Positions 50,580 to 58,733 of a stretch of 64,000 nt of DNA are shown piece after piece. This stretch comes from Amycolatopsis alkalitolerans (lineage in GTDB: Bacteria; Actinomycetota; Actinomycetes; Mycobacteriales; Pseudonocardiaceae). The notes below the pieces were generated by a model, which saw only the letters and a program-made list of their open reading frames with translations, was not told the origin of the DNA and did no database searches. Made by a program: the position numbers and the translations under genes. The stretch covers positions 124,001-188,000 of the forward strand of contig NZ_VDFW01000005.1 of assembly GCF_006152065.1 (NCBI RefSeq). Reading direction: 5' to 3'. The number at the start of each line of letters is the position of its first letter. Positions within the stretch are counted from its first letter, which is position 1.

Positions 50580-50998
50580 CCGGTGGCGCGAGCCGAGCTG
50601 CCAGGGTTGCCGCGTGTCGACGAGCCGGAAGAACCGGACCGACCACACCACGAGCAGGGTCGAGCCCGGCAGGTGCACCGTCTTGGCGCCCGACGTGACC
50701 CGACCACACCGCCGAGCGACGGTGCCCACCAGCCAGGTGACGCTGCCGACGATCACCGCAACCGGCATCGTCGCCTTACCGATCTTGAGCACCGAAGTGC
50801 CCTACGACAGCAGGTATGCCACGATCAGCCCGGCCGGCACGCCGATCTGGGAGAACGAACCGTACCGCCGCCCGCCGAGATCCCCTGCGACAGCCGCACC
50901 GCGACGCCGGCGAACGTGAGCAGCGGGCCGACCCCGGCCGTCGCGATTCCCATCAGGACCGGCGGCAGCACCAGCATCGCCGTCGCCACAGGAGTACG
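50580..50998 (-). pseudogene. Decayed MFS (MHS-like) transporter remnant
   Basis: On the minus strand, AMLVLPPVLMGIATAGVGPL and TFAGVAVRLSQGISAGG resemble helices 3 to 4 of MHS transporters. The frame then shifts to RYGSFSQIGVPAGLIVAYLL and stops. After that, TMPVAVIVGSVTWLVGTVAR and STLLVVWSVRFFRL are isolated hydrophobic pieces. At least one frameshift, one stop and large deletions are present, so there is no working gene in 50565-51108. Confidence 0.65.
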
Positions 50999-51108
50999 TC
51001 AAGCGGTCGTACCTCGATCGTCGTGCCGGTCGCGCTCGCCACCGCCACGCGCCGCGACTGGCCGGGCGCCCAACCGCCGAAGGCGCGGATCATCCACTGT
51101 GGACGGAG

Positions 51109-51621
51109 TCAGTGGTGCCATGGCAACGTGACCGGGGAGGCCGGAACGCGCCCGTCCGCCAGCTGGCGGACGAGTTCCGCCAGGCCGAACGGGTAAACCG
51201 TCTCCGCCGTGCCCGCCAGTTCGGCGACCGGCCACCAGCGATGGCCGACCACATGCGTGCGTTCGACCTCCTGGAACCCGCTGGTGTCGACCTCGTGCCG
51301 CTGGACGCGGTGGAAGAAGAAGTCGTCGCGGAAGACGCCGCGTGCCCACGGGAATTCCGCGTACCCGGACGTTTCCGCTACGCGCCGCCCGAGTTGATCG
51401 GGGGCGAGTGCCAGGCCGGTCTCCTCCCGCAGTTCGCGCGCCGCGGCTTCCGCCAGGGTTTCGCCCCGGTGCACGCCTCCGCCCGGGGTGAGCCAGCAGT
51501 ACCCCTTGGCGAGGTCGTGGACGTCCTGGTGGCTGCGGAACAGCAAGAGCCGGTCCGCTTCGTCGAGCAGGAGCACGCGCGCGGAGCGCCGCCGGTAGCG
51601 TTCGATCATCCGCCGAGTCAA
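51109..51621 (-). CDS. NUDIX hydrolase
   Basis: 170 residues. The Nudix box is GGGVHRGETLAEAAARELRE followed by ETG, with all metal-binding Glu present. It hydrolyses a nucleoside diphosphate linked to another group; the substrate is unknown. Start ATG 51621, or an in-frame ATG 12 bp later. It is divergent from a MarR gene, 35 bp apart. Confidence 0.9.
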   Translation of the reverse strand: MTRRMIERYRRRSARVLLLDEADRLLLFRSHQDVHDLAKGYCWLTPGGGVHRGETLAEAAARELREETGLALAPDQLGRRVAETSGYAEFPWARGVFRDDFFFHRVQRHEVDTSGFQEVERTHVVGHRWWPVAELAGTAETVYPFGLAELVRQLADGRVPASPVTLPWHH

Positions 51622-51656
51622 TCACGGTGCTTCGAATCCGCAGTTACGATGGCGGG

Positions 51657-52145
51657 ATGACCGGTCTCGGCGCGGATCAGCTTGCCGCCTACTTCACAGT
51701 GACGGAGGTCAGCAGCCTGTTGCAGCAGGCCGTCGCCGAGCAGTTGCGCGACGCGGGCGACCTCAGCCCGATCCAGTTCGAGATCCTCGCCGGCCTGTCC
51801 GCGGCGTCGGACGGTGCGCGGCGGATGACCGATATCGCCGACCGGATCGTCTACAGCCGCAGCGGGTTCACCTACCAGGCGGGCCAGCTTGAACAGCGCG
51901 GCCTCATCGTCAGGGCGCCCGCGAAGGACGACGAGCGCAGCACGGTGGTGAGCCTGACCGCGGCGGGCCGGGCGGTACTGGACAAGGTCATGGCCGGTCA
52001 TCAGGAGCTGGTCCGGCGCCTGATGTTCGAGTCGATGACGGATGCCGATCTGGCGGCCCTGCTCCGCGTGCTCGGGCCGGTGCGCGACAGGCTCCGCCAG
52101 GAGCCTCCACGGTCGGCGAAGCCGCGCCGCTCCCACCGGAAATGA
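51657..52145 (+). CDS. MarR-family transcriptional regulator
   Basis: 162 residues from ATG 51657. The winged helix-turn-helix runs through LSPIQFEILAGLSAASDGAR, MTDIADRIVYSRSGFTYQAG, QLEQRGLIVRAPAKDDERST. The C-terminus is basic (PPRSAKPRRSHRK). Target and ligand are unknown, and no clear operator is visible next to it. Confidence 0.88.
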   Translation: MTGLGADQLAAYFTVTEVSSLLQQAVAEQLRDAGDLSPIQFEILAGLSAASDGARRMTDIADRIVYSRSGFTYQAGQLEQRGLIVRAPAKDDERSTVVSLTAAGRAVLDKVMAGHQELVRRLMFESMTDADLAALLRVLGPVRDRLRQEPPRSAKPRRSHRK

Positions 52146-52267
52146 GACCGGGCCCCGACGGCAGGGGAGACGGCGGGGCCCGGGCCCGGACAGGAAGAGT
52201 GGAAGGTCACCCGTCCCGGGCAGCGAAGACACTACTAGTAGAGACTTTAATCGCCACCCCCACCTTC

Positions 52268-52296
52268 GGGTGATCGATGTGGAGCGAAGATCACCC
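52268..52296. terminator. Hairpin between convergent marR and scoB
   Basis: GGGTGATC pairs with GATCACCC across 13 bases, and CACC-TTCG-GGTG (52261-52272) is a smaller overlapping tetraloop hairpin. The site lies in the 198-bp gap between the two convergent genes, which also contains an ACTAGTAG motif near 52232. A termination role is likely from position. Confidence 0.5.
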
Positions 52297-52343
52297 AATC
52301 TCACGTTGCGTAACTGATCGTGACATCTCCGCTGGTGGCGGGC

Positions 52344-52988
52344 TCAGCCGGCGACCGGCACCGCGATCTCCGCTCCCGTCTTTTCCCGGATTTCCGCGAC
52401 CGTGACTCCTGGTGCCGCCTCGACGAGCCGCAGCCCGTCCGGGGTCACGTCGAGCACCGCGAGATCCGTGATGATCCGGTCGACCACGCGCGTCCCGGTG
52501 AGCGGCAGCGTGCACTCTTCGACGATCTTGGGGCGGCCGTCCTTCGCGACGTGGTCGGTGAGCACCACGATCCGTTTCGTGCCCGCGACCAGATCCATCG
52601 CGCCGCCCATGCCCTTCACCAGAGCGCCCGGCACGGTCCAGTTCGCGAGGTCGCCGTTCGCCGCGACCTGCAGCGCACCGAGGATCGCGATATCGACATG
52701 CCCGCCGCGGATCATCGCGAACGACGTGGCCGAATCGAAGAAGCTCGCGCCCAGCACCACGGTGACCGTCTGCTTGCCGGCGTTGATGAGGTCCGCGTCT
52801 TCCTCGCCTTCGAACGGGAACGGGCCGGTGCCGAGGATCCCGTTCTCGCTCTGCAAGGTCACTTCGACGCCCTCGGGGAGGTGGTTCGCGACCAGCGTCG
52901 GGATCCCGATACCGAGGTTGACGTAGTCGCCGTCGGACAGTTCCAGCGCGGCCCGTGCCGCCATCTCGTCCCGCGTCCAGCCCGTCAT
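52344..52988 (-). CDS. scoB: 3-oxoacid CoA-transferase subunit B
   Basis: 214 residues. [20 protein letters not shown], the catalytic Glu in [34 protein letters not shown] and [20 protein letters not shown] are the marks of SCOT/AtoA-type beta subunits. The ATG overlaps the scoA stop (ATGA). With ScoA it exchanges CoA between succinyl-CoA and acetoacetate, or 3-oxoadipate in the closely related PcaIJ. The acetoacetate role fits the 3-hydroxybutyrate genes 5 to 10 kb away. Confidence 0.9.
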   Translation of the reverse strand: MTGWTRDEMAARAALELSDGDYVNLGIGIPTLVANHLPEGVEVTLQSENGILGTGPFPFEGEEDADLINAGKQTVTVVLGASFFDSATSFAMIRGGHVDIAILGALQVAANGDLANWTVPGALVKGMGGAMDLVAGTKRIVVLTDHVAKDGRPKIVEECTLPLTGTRVVDRIITDLAVLDVTPDGLRLVEAAPGVTVAEIREKTGAEIAVPVAG

Positions 52989-53704
52989 CGCGCACGCACC
53001 GTCAGCTTCTCGATGTCCTTGGCGCGCTCGCGCGCCACGACGAGCCGGTCGACGAACACGCCCGGCGTGATGACCAGGTCGGGGTCCACGAAATCCTCCC
53101 GCAGTATCTCGGTTTCTGCGACGCTCACCCGGCCGCAGGTGGCGGCGAGCGGGTTGAAGTTGCGCGACGTGCGGCGGTAGACGAGGTTCCCGGCGCGGTC
53201 CGCGGTGTAGGCGTGCACCAGCGCCAGGTCGGCCACGATCCCGCGTTCGCGCACGTAGGTCCGCCCCTCGAACTCCGCGTGCGGCTTGCCTTCCGCGACG
53301 GGTGTGCCGACTCCGGTCGCGGTGTAGAACGCGGGGATCCCGGCGCCCCCGGCGCGCATCCGCTCGGCGAGCGTGCCCTGTGGTGCGAACTCGACTTCCA
53401 GCTCACCGTCGAGGTACTGCTGGGCGAACAGCTTGTTCTCCCCGACGTACGACGCGATCACCTTCCGCACCTGCCGGTTCTCCAGCAGCAGCCCGAGCCC
53501 CTTGCCGTCGACGCCCATGTTGTTCGACACGATGGTCAGCCCGCGTACGCCGGAGTCGCGGACGGCCTCGATCAGGTCGTGCGGATTGCCGCTCAGCCCG
53601 AAACCGCCGACGGCGATCGTGATCCCGTCCGCGAGCACATCGGCGAGCGCGTCCGCGGCGGACGCGTACAGCTGGGGCACGGAAACCTCCCTGCGTTCGG
53701 TCAT
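52985..53704 (-). CDS. scoA: 3-oxoacid CoA-transferase subunit A
   Basis: 239 residues. [60 protein letters not shown] and [16 protein letters not shown] are typical of the alpha subunits. It is divergent from an IclR regulator 105 bp away, with two inverted repeats in between, one covering its own start codon. IclR control is also seen with the 3-oxoadipate enzymes (PcaIJ), so that substrate is the main alternative. Confidence 0.9.
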   Translation of the reverse strand: MTERREVSVPQLYASAADALADVLADGITIAVGGFGLSGNPHDLIEAVRDSGVRGLTIVSNNMGVDGKGLGLLLENRQVRKVIASYVGENKLFAQQYLDGELEVEFAPQGTLAERMRAGGAGIPAFYTATGVGTPVAEGKPHAEFEGRTYVRERGIVADLALVHAYTADRAGNLVYRRTSRNFNPLAATCGRVSVAETEILREDFVDPDLVITPGVFVDRLVVARERAKDIEKLTVRAR

Positions 53705-53723
53705 TGAACACCCGGAAGTTCAA
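53704..53723. promoter_or_regulatory. Inverted repeat over the scoA start
   Basis: TTGAAC and GTTCAA, 8 bases apart, overlap the scoA start codon region. This is a second likely binding site of the divergent IclR protein: its half GTTCAA differs from the half GTTCAC of the upstream palindrome by one base. Confidence 0.5.
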
Positions 53724-53780
53724 CGCAGCGGCCGCATTCCGTCAAAACTTCTCTCGTCAGGCGAACGTTCTCGGTCGAGG

Positions 53781-53797
53781 CGTTCACTGAGTGAACG
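53781..53797. promoter_or_regulatory. Perfect 17-bp IclR operator
   Basis: CGTTCACTGAGTGAACG is a perfect palindrome (8 + 1 + 8) 12 bp before the iclR start and 76 bp before scoA. Position and size suit an IclR dimer or tetramer controlling both directions. Confidence 0.75.
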
Positions 53798-53809
53798 TAT
53801 AGTCAGGAC

Positions 53810-54559
53810 ATGGCGGAGCATCTGATCGGGCGGGTCGGTGCTGTGCTGCGGGCGTTGTCCGCGGTCGACGAGCAGGGCGCGTCGACCTCCGACCTCTCGC
53901 GCGCGACCGGGCTCGCGCGCCCCACCGTGCACCGGCTGCTCACCGGGCTCGCGGATGAGGGTTACGTCGACCGCGACCGGCGGACCGGTCGCTGGTACCT
54001 CGGCCCGGAGCTGTACCTGCTCGGCGAGGTGGCGGCTCGCCGCTATGACATCACGCAGCACGCCAGGACGAGCGTGCACCGGCTGGCGGTGGCGACCGGT
54101 GAAAGCGCTTTCTTCTCCGCGCGCCGGGGTGAGGAGACGGTGTGCCTGGTGCGGGAGGACGGCGATTTCCCGATCCGTTCCTTCGTGCTGTACGAGGGCG
54201 CGCGCTTCCCGCTGGGCGTCGTGTCGGCCGGGATCGTGGTGCTGGCGATGCTGCCCGACCGGGAGGTGGACGAGTACCTCGGCCGGGTCGACCTCACCGC
54301 GCGTTGGGGCCGGTCTCATTCGCGCGCCGCGGTGCGCGAACGGATCGCGCAGACGCGCGAACTCGGGTACTCGGTGAACCCCGGGCTCGTGGTCGAGGGC
54401 AGCTGGGGGATGGCGGCCGCGGTCTTCGGCCGGTCCGGTGAACCGGACTGGGCGCTCACGCTGACCGGCGTCGAGTCCCGCTTCCGCGCCGACCGCCGCC
54501 CGGAGCTGGGCGCGTTGCTGCTGAAGGAAGCGCACGCGCTCACGAACCGGGTGGCCTAG
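53810..54559 (+). CDS. IclR-family regulator of scoAB
   Basis: 249 residues. The winged helix-turn-helix is at about 5 to 65 (GRVGAVLRALSAVDEQGAST, LARPTVHRLLTGLADEGYV) and the effector domain contains TGESAFFSARRGEETVCLVR and FPLGVVSAGIVVLAM. It is divergent from scoAB, with a perfect operator between them, and probably senses an oxoacid. It is not closely similar to the IclR protein at 7203-8003. Its stop overlaps the convergent EamA gene by 4 bp. Confidence 0.9.
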   Translation: MAEHLIGRVGAVLRALSAVDEQGASTSDLSRATGLARPTVHRLLTGLADEGYVDRDRRTGRWYLGPELYLLGEVAARRYDITQHARTSVHRLAVATGESAFFSARRGEETVCLVREDGDFPIRSFVLYEGARFPLGVVSAGIVVLAMLPDREVDEYLGRVDLTARWGRSHSRAAVRERIAQTRELGYSVNPGLVVEGSWGMAAAVFGRSGEPDWALTLTGVESRFRADRRPELGALLLKEAHALTNRVA

Positions 54560-55377
54560 CCGAGCGCGAGCAGGACGACGGCGGCCGCCGCGGCGAGCAG
54601 GCCGGTGACCTGGCGGCTGGACAGCCGTTCGCGCAAAACGGTGATGCCGAGCAGGACAGGGATCGCCGGATACAGCGAGGAGAGCACGACGGCGATCACG
54701 ACCAGTTGCTGCCGCGTGGCCAGCAGGTAGCAGGCCAGGGCGAGCGCCGCCAGAGCACCGGCCGCCGCGGCGGCGGGGGCGAGCCGTGCGGGTAACCGTG
54801 GGTGCGTGGCGAGCACGAGCGGCAGGAGGATGAGGATCGCCGCGACCCGCCCGCTCACGACAGGCCACAACCCGGCGCCCGGCCTCGCCTGGGCGAGCGC
54901 GAGGTACTGCGTCGCGATGCCCGCGCCGGCGATGAGCGCGTCCACCGCGCCGTTGCTACCCCCGCCGCCGCGGGTTCTGCCGACGAGCCACAGCGCCGGC
55001 AGCGCGAGCACGACACCGGCCCAGGCGAGCACGGCCGGTCGCTCGCCCAGGAACGCGACGCCGACGACGACGGGAAGCGCGACGCCGCCCACGGCGCTCA
55101 GCGGCACGACGACGCTCATCGAACCGTTGGTCAAGCCACGGAACAGGAACAGCATGCCGATGCCGGTACCCACGCCGGACAGCGCGCCCCAGCCGAGGTC
55201 GGCGGCGGTGGTGGCGGGGGCGGCCACGAAGATCCCGAGCAGTGCCGCGAGGGCGAGCCCGCCCAGTTGCCCGGCGAGCGCGGTCGCCATGAAGGACGCG
55301 CGCCGGGACACCAGCCCGCCTGCGAAATCGGAGAGCCCGTAGAGGACTGCCGACGCGAGGGCGAGCAGGGCACCCAT
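54556..55377 (-). CDS. EamA/DMT-family membrane transporter
   Basis: 273 residues from ATG 55377, ten membrane helices in two EamA repeats (GALLALASAVLYGLSDFAGG at the start of the first, ALAQARPGAGLWPVVSGRVA in the second, ending LLAAAAAVVLLALG). DMT proteins export metabolites or amino acids. The start lies 1 bp after the stop of the MarR gene, so the two form an operon. Confidence 0.85.
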   Translation of the reverse strand: MGALLALASAVLYGLSDFAGGLVSRRASFMATALAGQLGGLALAALLGIFVAAPATTAADLGWGALSGVGTGIGMLFLFRGLTNGSMSVVVPLSAVGGVALPVVVGVAFLGERPAVLAWAGVVLALPALWLVGRTRGGGGSNGAVDALIAGAGIATQYLALAQARPGAGLWPVVSGRVAAILILLPLVLATHPRLPARLAPAAAAAGALAALALACYLLATRQQLVVIAVVLSSLYPAIPVLLGITVLRERLSSRQVTGLLAAAAAVVLLALG

Positions 55378-55378
55378 G

Positions 55379-55894
55379 TCAGGTCTGGCCCCGTTCCGCC
55401 TGCCCGACGGGGCAGGGCGCGCCGCGGACACAGCTCTCGCGGTCGCACAGGCGGCACAACTGGTGCGCGTTCCGGTTCCTGGCGTAGAGCCCGGTCAGCA
55501 GCTTGCCGAGCAGCCCCGCAAGCGCTTCCTGCTCGCCCGCGTCCAGCGTTTCGAGGACCTCGCCCAGCCCGGCGCCGCGCGTCGCCAGTAGCTTGCGGCT
55601 GGTGGCGCGCCCGCCCGGCGTCAGGTGCACGGCGACCTCCCGGCCCTGACCGGGGCGCCGCCGCACCAGGCCGGAGCCTTCGAGCGAGTCCACCATGCGC
55701 GCCGCGGCCGGCTGGGAAAGCCCGATGCGCCTGCCCAGTTCGGTCACGCTCACCCCGGGCGCCGTGGACAGGATCACCAGCGCGGCCGCGCCGCTCGCGC
55801 TCACTCCGACCCGTTGCCGCGTCCCCTCGAGCACGAGGTCGGCCACCGCGAGCGCGGTCGCGCCGAGGAGGTTGGCGGCCCGCTCATCATGCAT
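55379..55894 (-). CDS. MarR-family regulator with C-terminal cysteine cluster
   Basis: 171 residues. The winged helix-turn-helix is SVTELGRRIGLSQPAAARMV and DSLEGSGLVRRRPGQGREVA. The C-terminus adds CRLCDRESCVRGAPCPV, four cysteines in C-x2-C-x4-C-x5-C spacing, which could bind zinc or an iron-sulfur cluster, or act as a thiol switch. It is coupled to the EamA gene. An inverted repeat covers its start codon, so it probably represses its own operon and perhaps the ABC genes beyond. Confidence 0.88.
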   Translation of the reverse strand: MHDERAANLLGATALAVADLVLEGTRQRVGVSASGAAALVILSTAPGVSVTELGRRIGLSQPAAARMVDSLEGSGLVRRRPGQGREVAVHLTPGGRATSRKLLATRGAGLGEVLETLDAGEQEALAGLLGKLLTGLYARNRNAHQLCRLCDRESCVRGAPCPVGQAERGQT

Positions 55895-55910
55895 AACTCA
55901 TGCATGTTAT
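55893..55910. promoter_or_regulatory. Operator candidate over the marR start
   Basis: ATAAC and GTTAT flank TCATGCAT, covering the marR start codon (55892-55894) and reaching the stop of the ABC permease gene. It is a compact AT-rich dyad in a GC-rich setting, typical of a MarR site. Confidence 0.6.
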
Positions 55911-56680
55911 CACTCCCACCGGAAGAACCGCACGGCGAGAAAACCGCACAGCACGGTGTAGCCGCCGAGCACGAGAAGTGGTTGCGGCGCAGGAAAAGTG
56001 CCGAACATGGCGTCCTTCAGTGCCGAGGCGGCGGCGCCCGTCGGGGTCCAGTCCCCGATGCGCTGCAGCACCGGGGCCATGACCTCGCGGGGAACGTAGA
56101 GACCCGAGAAGAACAGGACCGGATACAGGATTATCTGGCCCAGGATGGTCGCGGCGTTCGCGGTGCGGGCGACCGCCGAAATCCACAGCCCGATCGCGAA
56201 CATCGCGGCCACGCCAAGCACGATCACGAGCGTGAACCCGCCCGCGGCCTGCGGGGCGTGGAGGGAGAACCCGAGTACGCCGACGACGACGAGGACCGCG
56301 AGAGCCACCACCGCCAGCACGAGGTTGACGACGACCTGCGCCGCGAGCATCCAGGCCGGGGGCACCGGGGTCGTCGACAACCTCCGCAGGATGCCCTGTT
56401 CCCGGTAGGTCGCCAGATGCGCGGGCAGGCTGATCAGCGCGAGCGCGGCGGCCACGAACGAGATCAGGACCGGGAAGTACACCGTGAACGGGGTCAGGTT
56501 GCCCAGGCGCGCCTCCGGTTTGTTCATCGCCGGGATCAACGCGAAGATGATCAGCAGCAGCACCGGCAGCGCGACGCCGAAGATCAGCCCGATCGGTTGC
56601 CGCCAGGCGACTTTCGCTTCGCACCGCAGCAGTTCGCCGAAGGCCGCGCGTGGGGTCCGGGCGGGAAGCAGCGCGCTCAC
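55910..56680 (-). CDS. ABC-2 type exporter permease
   Basis: 256 residues with six membrane helices. LRCEAKVAWRQPIGLIFGVA near the N-terminus, PAHLATYREQGILRRLSTTP and FFSGLYVPREVMAPVLQRIG are typical of DrrB-like ABC-2 permeases. It overlaps the ATP-binding gene by 4 bp. The pair would export a drug or lipid-like compound. Confidence 0.88.
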   Translation of the reverse strand: MSALLPARTPRAAFGELLRCEAKVAWRQPIGLIFGVALPVLLLIIFALIPAMNKPEARLGNLTPFTVYFPVLISFVAAALALISLPAHLATYREQGILRRLSTTPVPPAWMLAAQVVVNLVLAVVALAVLVVVGVLGFSLHAPQAAGGFTLVIVLGVAAMFAIGLWISAVARTANAATILGQIILYPVLFFSGLYVPREVMAPVLQRIGDWTPTGAAASALKDAMFGTFPAPQPLLVLGGYTVLCGFLAVRFFRWE

Positions 56681-57609
56681 CGGCGCCCCTTCCCGGCGGG
56701 TTCACGCAGGTGGCGGCCGGTGAACTCGACGAAGGCATCCTCGAGGTTCGCCGAATCCAGCCGCAGGTCCCGTGCTTGTATCCCGGCCGCGGCCAGTGCG
56801 AGGATGACCGCGTTCGCCAGCTCACCGCTTCCCGTCACGACGACGTGCTCGCCGTCGTGTTCGACGCTGTGCACGCCCGGCAACCCGGTCAGCAGGTGGT
56901 CGTCGAAACGCGTGGACGGCACGAACCGCACCTGCTTGTCCACGCCGGCCCGGTCCGCGAGCCCTTCGGGGGTGTCGATCGCCACGACCCGCCCGCGGTC
57001 GACGAGCGCGACCCGGTCGCACAGCCGCTCCGCCTCGTCCATGTAGTGGGTCACCAGCACGATCGTGACCCCGCGGTCGCGCACGCCGTCGATGAGATCC
57101 CAGGTGTCGCGGCGGGCCTGCGGATCGAGGCCGGTCGTCATCTCGTCGAGCACCGCCACGCGGGGATTGCCAACCAGGGCCAGTGCGACCGACAATCGCT
57201 GTTTCAGGCCACCGGAAAGGGATTTGTAGTAGACGTCTCGATGATCCGCGAGACCGAGCGTGCCCATCAGTTCGCCGAGATCGGCGGGCTCGCGGTAGAA
57301 GGACCGGAACAGCCGCAGGATCTCGCCGACCCGGAGCGGGCCCGGCAGCGTGCTCGCCTGCAACTGGACGCCCACGATCGCGTGCAGCTGTTCCCGGTCC
57401 GCGCGGGGATCCAGGCCCAGCACCCGGATCCGGCCCCGGTCCGGGATCCGCAGGCCGACGGCGCATTCCACCGTGGTGGTCTTGCCGGCCCCGTTCGGGC
57501 CCAGGATGCCGAAGATCTCGCCCTCGGTCACGGTGAACGAGACGTCGTCGACCGCGATCGTGGACCCATAGGTTTTGCGCAGGTGGGAAACCTCGATGGC
57601 AGCTGGCAT
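56677..57609 (-). CDS. ABC transporter ATP-binding protein (DrrA-like)
   Basis: 310 residues from ATG 57609. Walker A is GILGPNGAGKTTTVE, the signature YYKSLSGGLKQRLSVALALV, Walker B VAVLDEMTTGLDPQARRDTW and the H-loop VTHYMDEAERL. The C-terminal third is the DrrA-type extra domain. A longer frame upstream has no similarity, so the internal ATG is used. It is an operon with the permease downstream. Confidence 0.92.
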   Translation of the reverse strand: MPAAIEVSHLRKTYGSTIAVDDVSFTVTEGEIFGILGPNGAGKTTTVECAVGLRIPDRGRIRVLGLDPRADREQLHAIVGVQLQASTLPGPLRVGEILRLFRSFYREPADLGELMGTLGLADHRDVYYKSLSGGLKQRLSVALALVGNPRVAVLDEMTTGLDPQARRDTWDLIDGVRDRGVTIVLVTHYMDEAERLCDRVALVDRGRVVAIDTPEGLADRAGVDKQVRFVPSTRFDDHLLTGLPGVHSVEHDGEHVVVTGSGELANAVILALAAAGIQARDLRLDSANLEDAFVEFTGRHLREPAGKGRR

Positions 57610-57704
57610 GGCTGCCAGGGTTCTGCGCCCCGCGCGGACGCCGGTAGGGGAGAAGGTCACCGCGGCCGGGGAACAGATCGGCACGGAGACGGTTGGAGAC
57701 GGAT

Positions 57705-58727
57705 ATGAAGACGATCAGCTACACGCGAACGGGTGGACCCGAGGTGCTCCAGCCGGCCGAGCGGCCGGTGCCGGAGCCCGGGGCCGGTGAAGTCCGGGTC
57801 CGGGTGATGGTGTCCGGGGTCAACCCGACCGACTGGAAGTCGCGGCAGGGGGCGACGACCGGCGGGCGGATGCCGTTCCCCGAGGTCGTGCCCAACCAGG
57901 ACGGCGCCGGGATCGTCGACGCCGTGGGCGAGGACGTGACCGGGCTCGAGACCGGGCAGCGTGTCTGGCTGTGGGAGGCAGCGTGGCAGCGGCCCACCGG
58001 TACCGCGCAGGAGTACGTCACGTTGCCCGTGCGCAACGTTGTCCCGCTGCCCGATGACGCGTCGTTCGACCTCGGCGCGACGCTGGGCGTGCCGGCACTC
58101 ACGGCGCACCGCGCGCTCACCGTCGCCGAGGGCGGGCCTTCGCGCCTCGCGCCGGGGATGCTCGACGGCCGGACCGTGCTGGTGGCCGGGGGAGCGGGCG
58201 CGGTCGGCCATGCCGCGATCGAACTGGCCCGCTGGGCCGGTGCCGAGGTGGTCACCACGGTCAGCAGCGACGAGAAGGCCGCGCTCGCGCGGGCGGCGGG
58301 CGCGCATCACATCGTCAACTACCGCACGGAAAACGCCGCCGAAGCGATCCGCAAGATCTTCCCCGACGGCGTCGACGTGATCGTGGAGGTCGCACCCGCC
58401 GCGAACGCCGGGCTGGACGAGGCCGTCCTCGCCCCGAGCGGCACGATCGCGGTCTACGCGAACAACGGCGGCGAGGAGCTGACGGTGACCATCCGCCCGC
58501 TGATGACCGCGAACGCCCGCTACCAGTTCCTGTTGCTGTACACGGTGCCTGAGGCCGCGAAGGCGCAGGCGATCGAGGACGTCAACGTCGCTGTCGCGGC
58601 CGGTGCGCTGCGCGTCGGCGAGGAAGCGGGCCTGCCGCTGCACCGTTTCCCGCTGGCGCGCACCGCCGACGCGCACGCCGCTGTCGAGTCCGGCGCGGTC
58701 GGCAAGGTGCTGATCGACGTCGGCTGA
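57705..58727 (+). CDS. Zinc-independent quinone oxidoreductase-like MDR protein
   Basis: 340 residues of the medium-chain dehydrogenase/reductase family: MKTISYTRTGGPEVLQPAER, RVMVSGVNPTDWKSRQGATT and the NADPH loop VLVAGGAGAVGHAAIELARW (residues about 163 to 182). No zinc-binding Cys set is present, as in quinone reductases. ATG 57705 follows GGAGAC closely. It is convergent with another member of the family 6 bp away. Confidence 0.87.
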   Translation: MKTISYTRTGGPEVLQPAERPVPEPGAGEVRVRVMVSGVNPTDWKSRQGATTGGRMPFPEVVPNQDGAGIVDAVGEDVTGLETGQRVWLWEAAWQRPTGTAQEYVTLPVRNVVPLPDDASFDLGATLGVPALTAHRALTVAEGGPSRLAPGMLDGRTVLVAGGAGAVGHAAIELARWAGAEVVTTVSSDEKAALARAAGAHHIVNYRTENAAEAIRKIFPDGVDVIVEVAPAANAGLDEAVLAPSGTIAVYANNGGEELTVTIRPLMTANARYQFLLLYTVPEAAKAQAIEDVNVAVAAGALRVGEEAGLPLHRFPLARTADAHAAVESGAVGKVLIDVG

Positions 58728-58733
58728 GAGCCG

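Noticed and set aside
50565-51108. Possible small genes in the gap after the kynurenine-formamidase-like gene
   Set aside because: The only recognisable pieces are minus-strand transporter segments broken by frameshifts and a stop, so the gap was annotated as a pseudogene.
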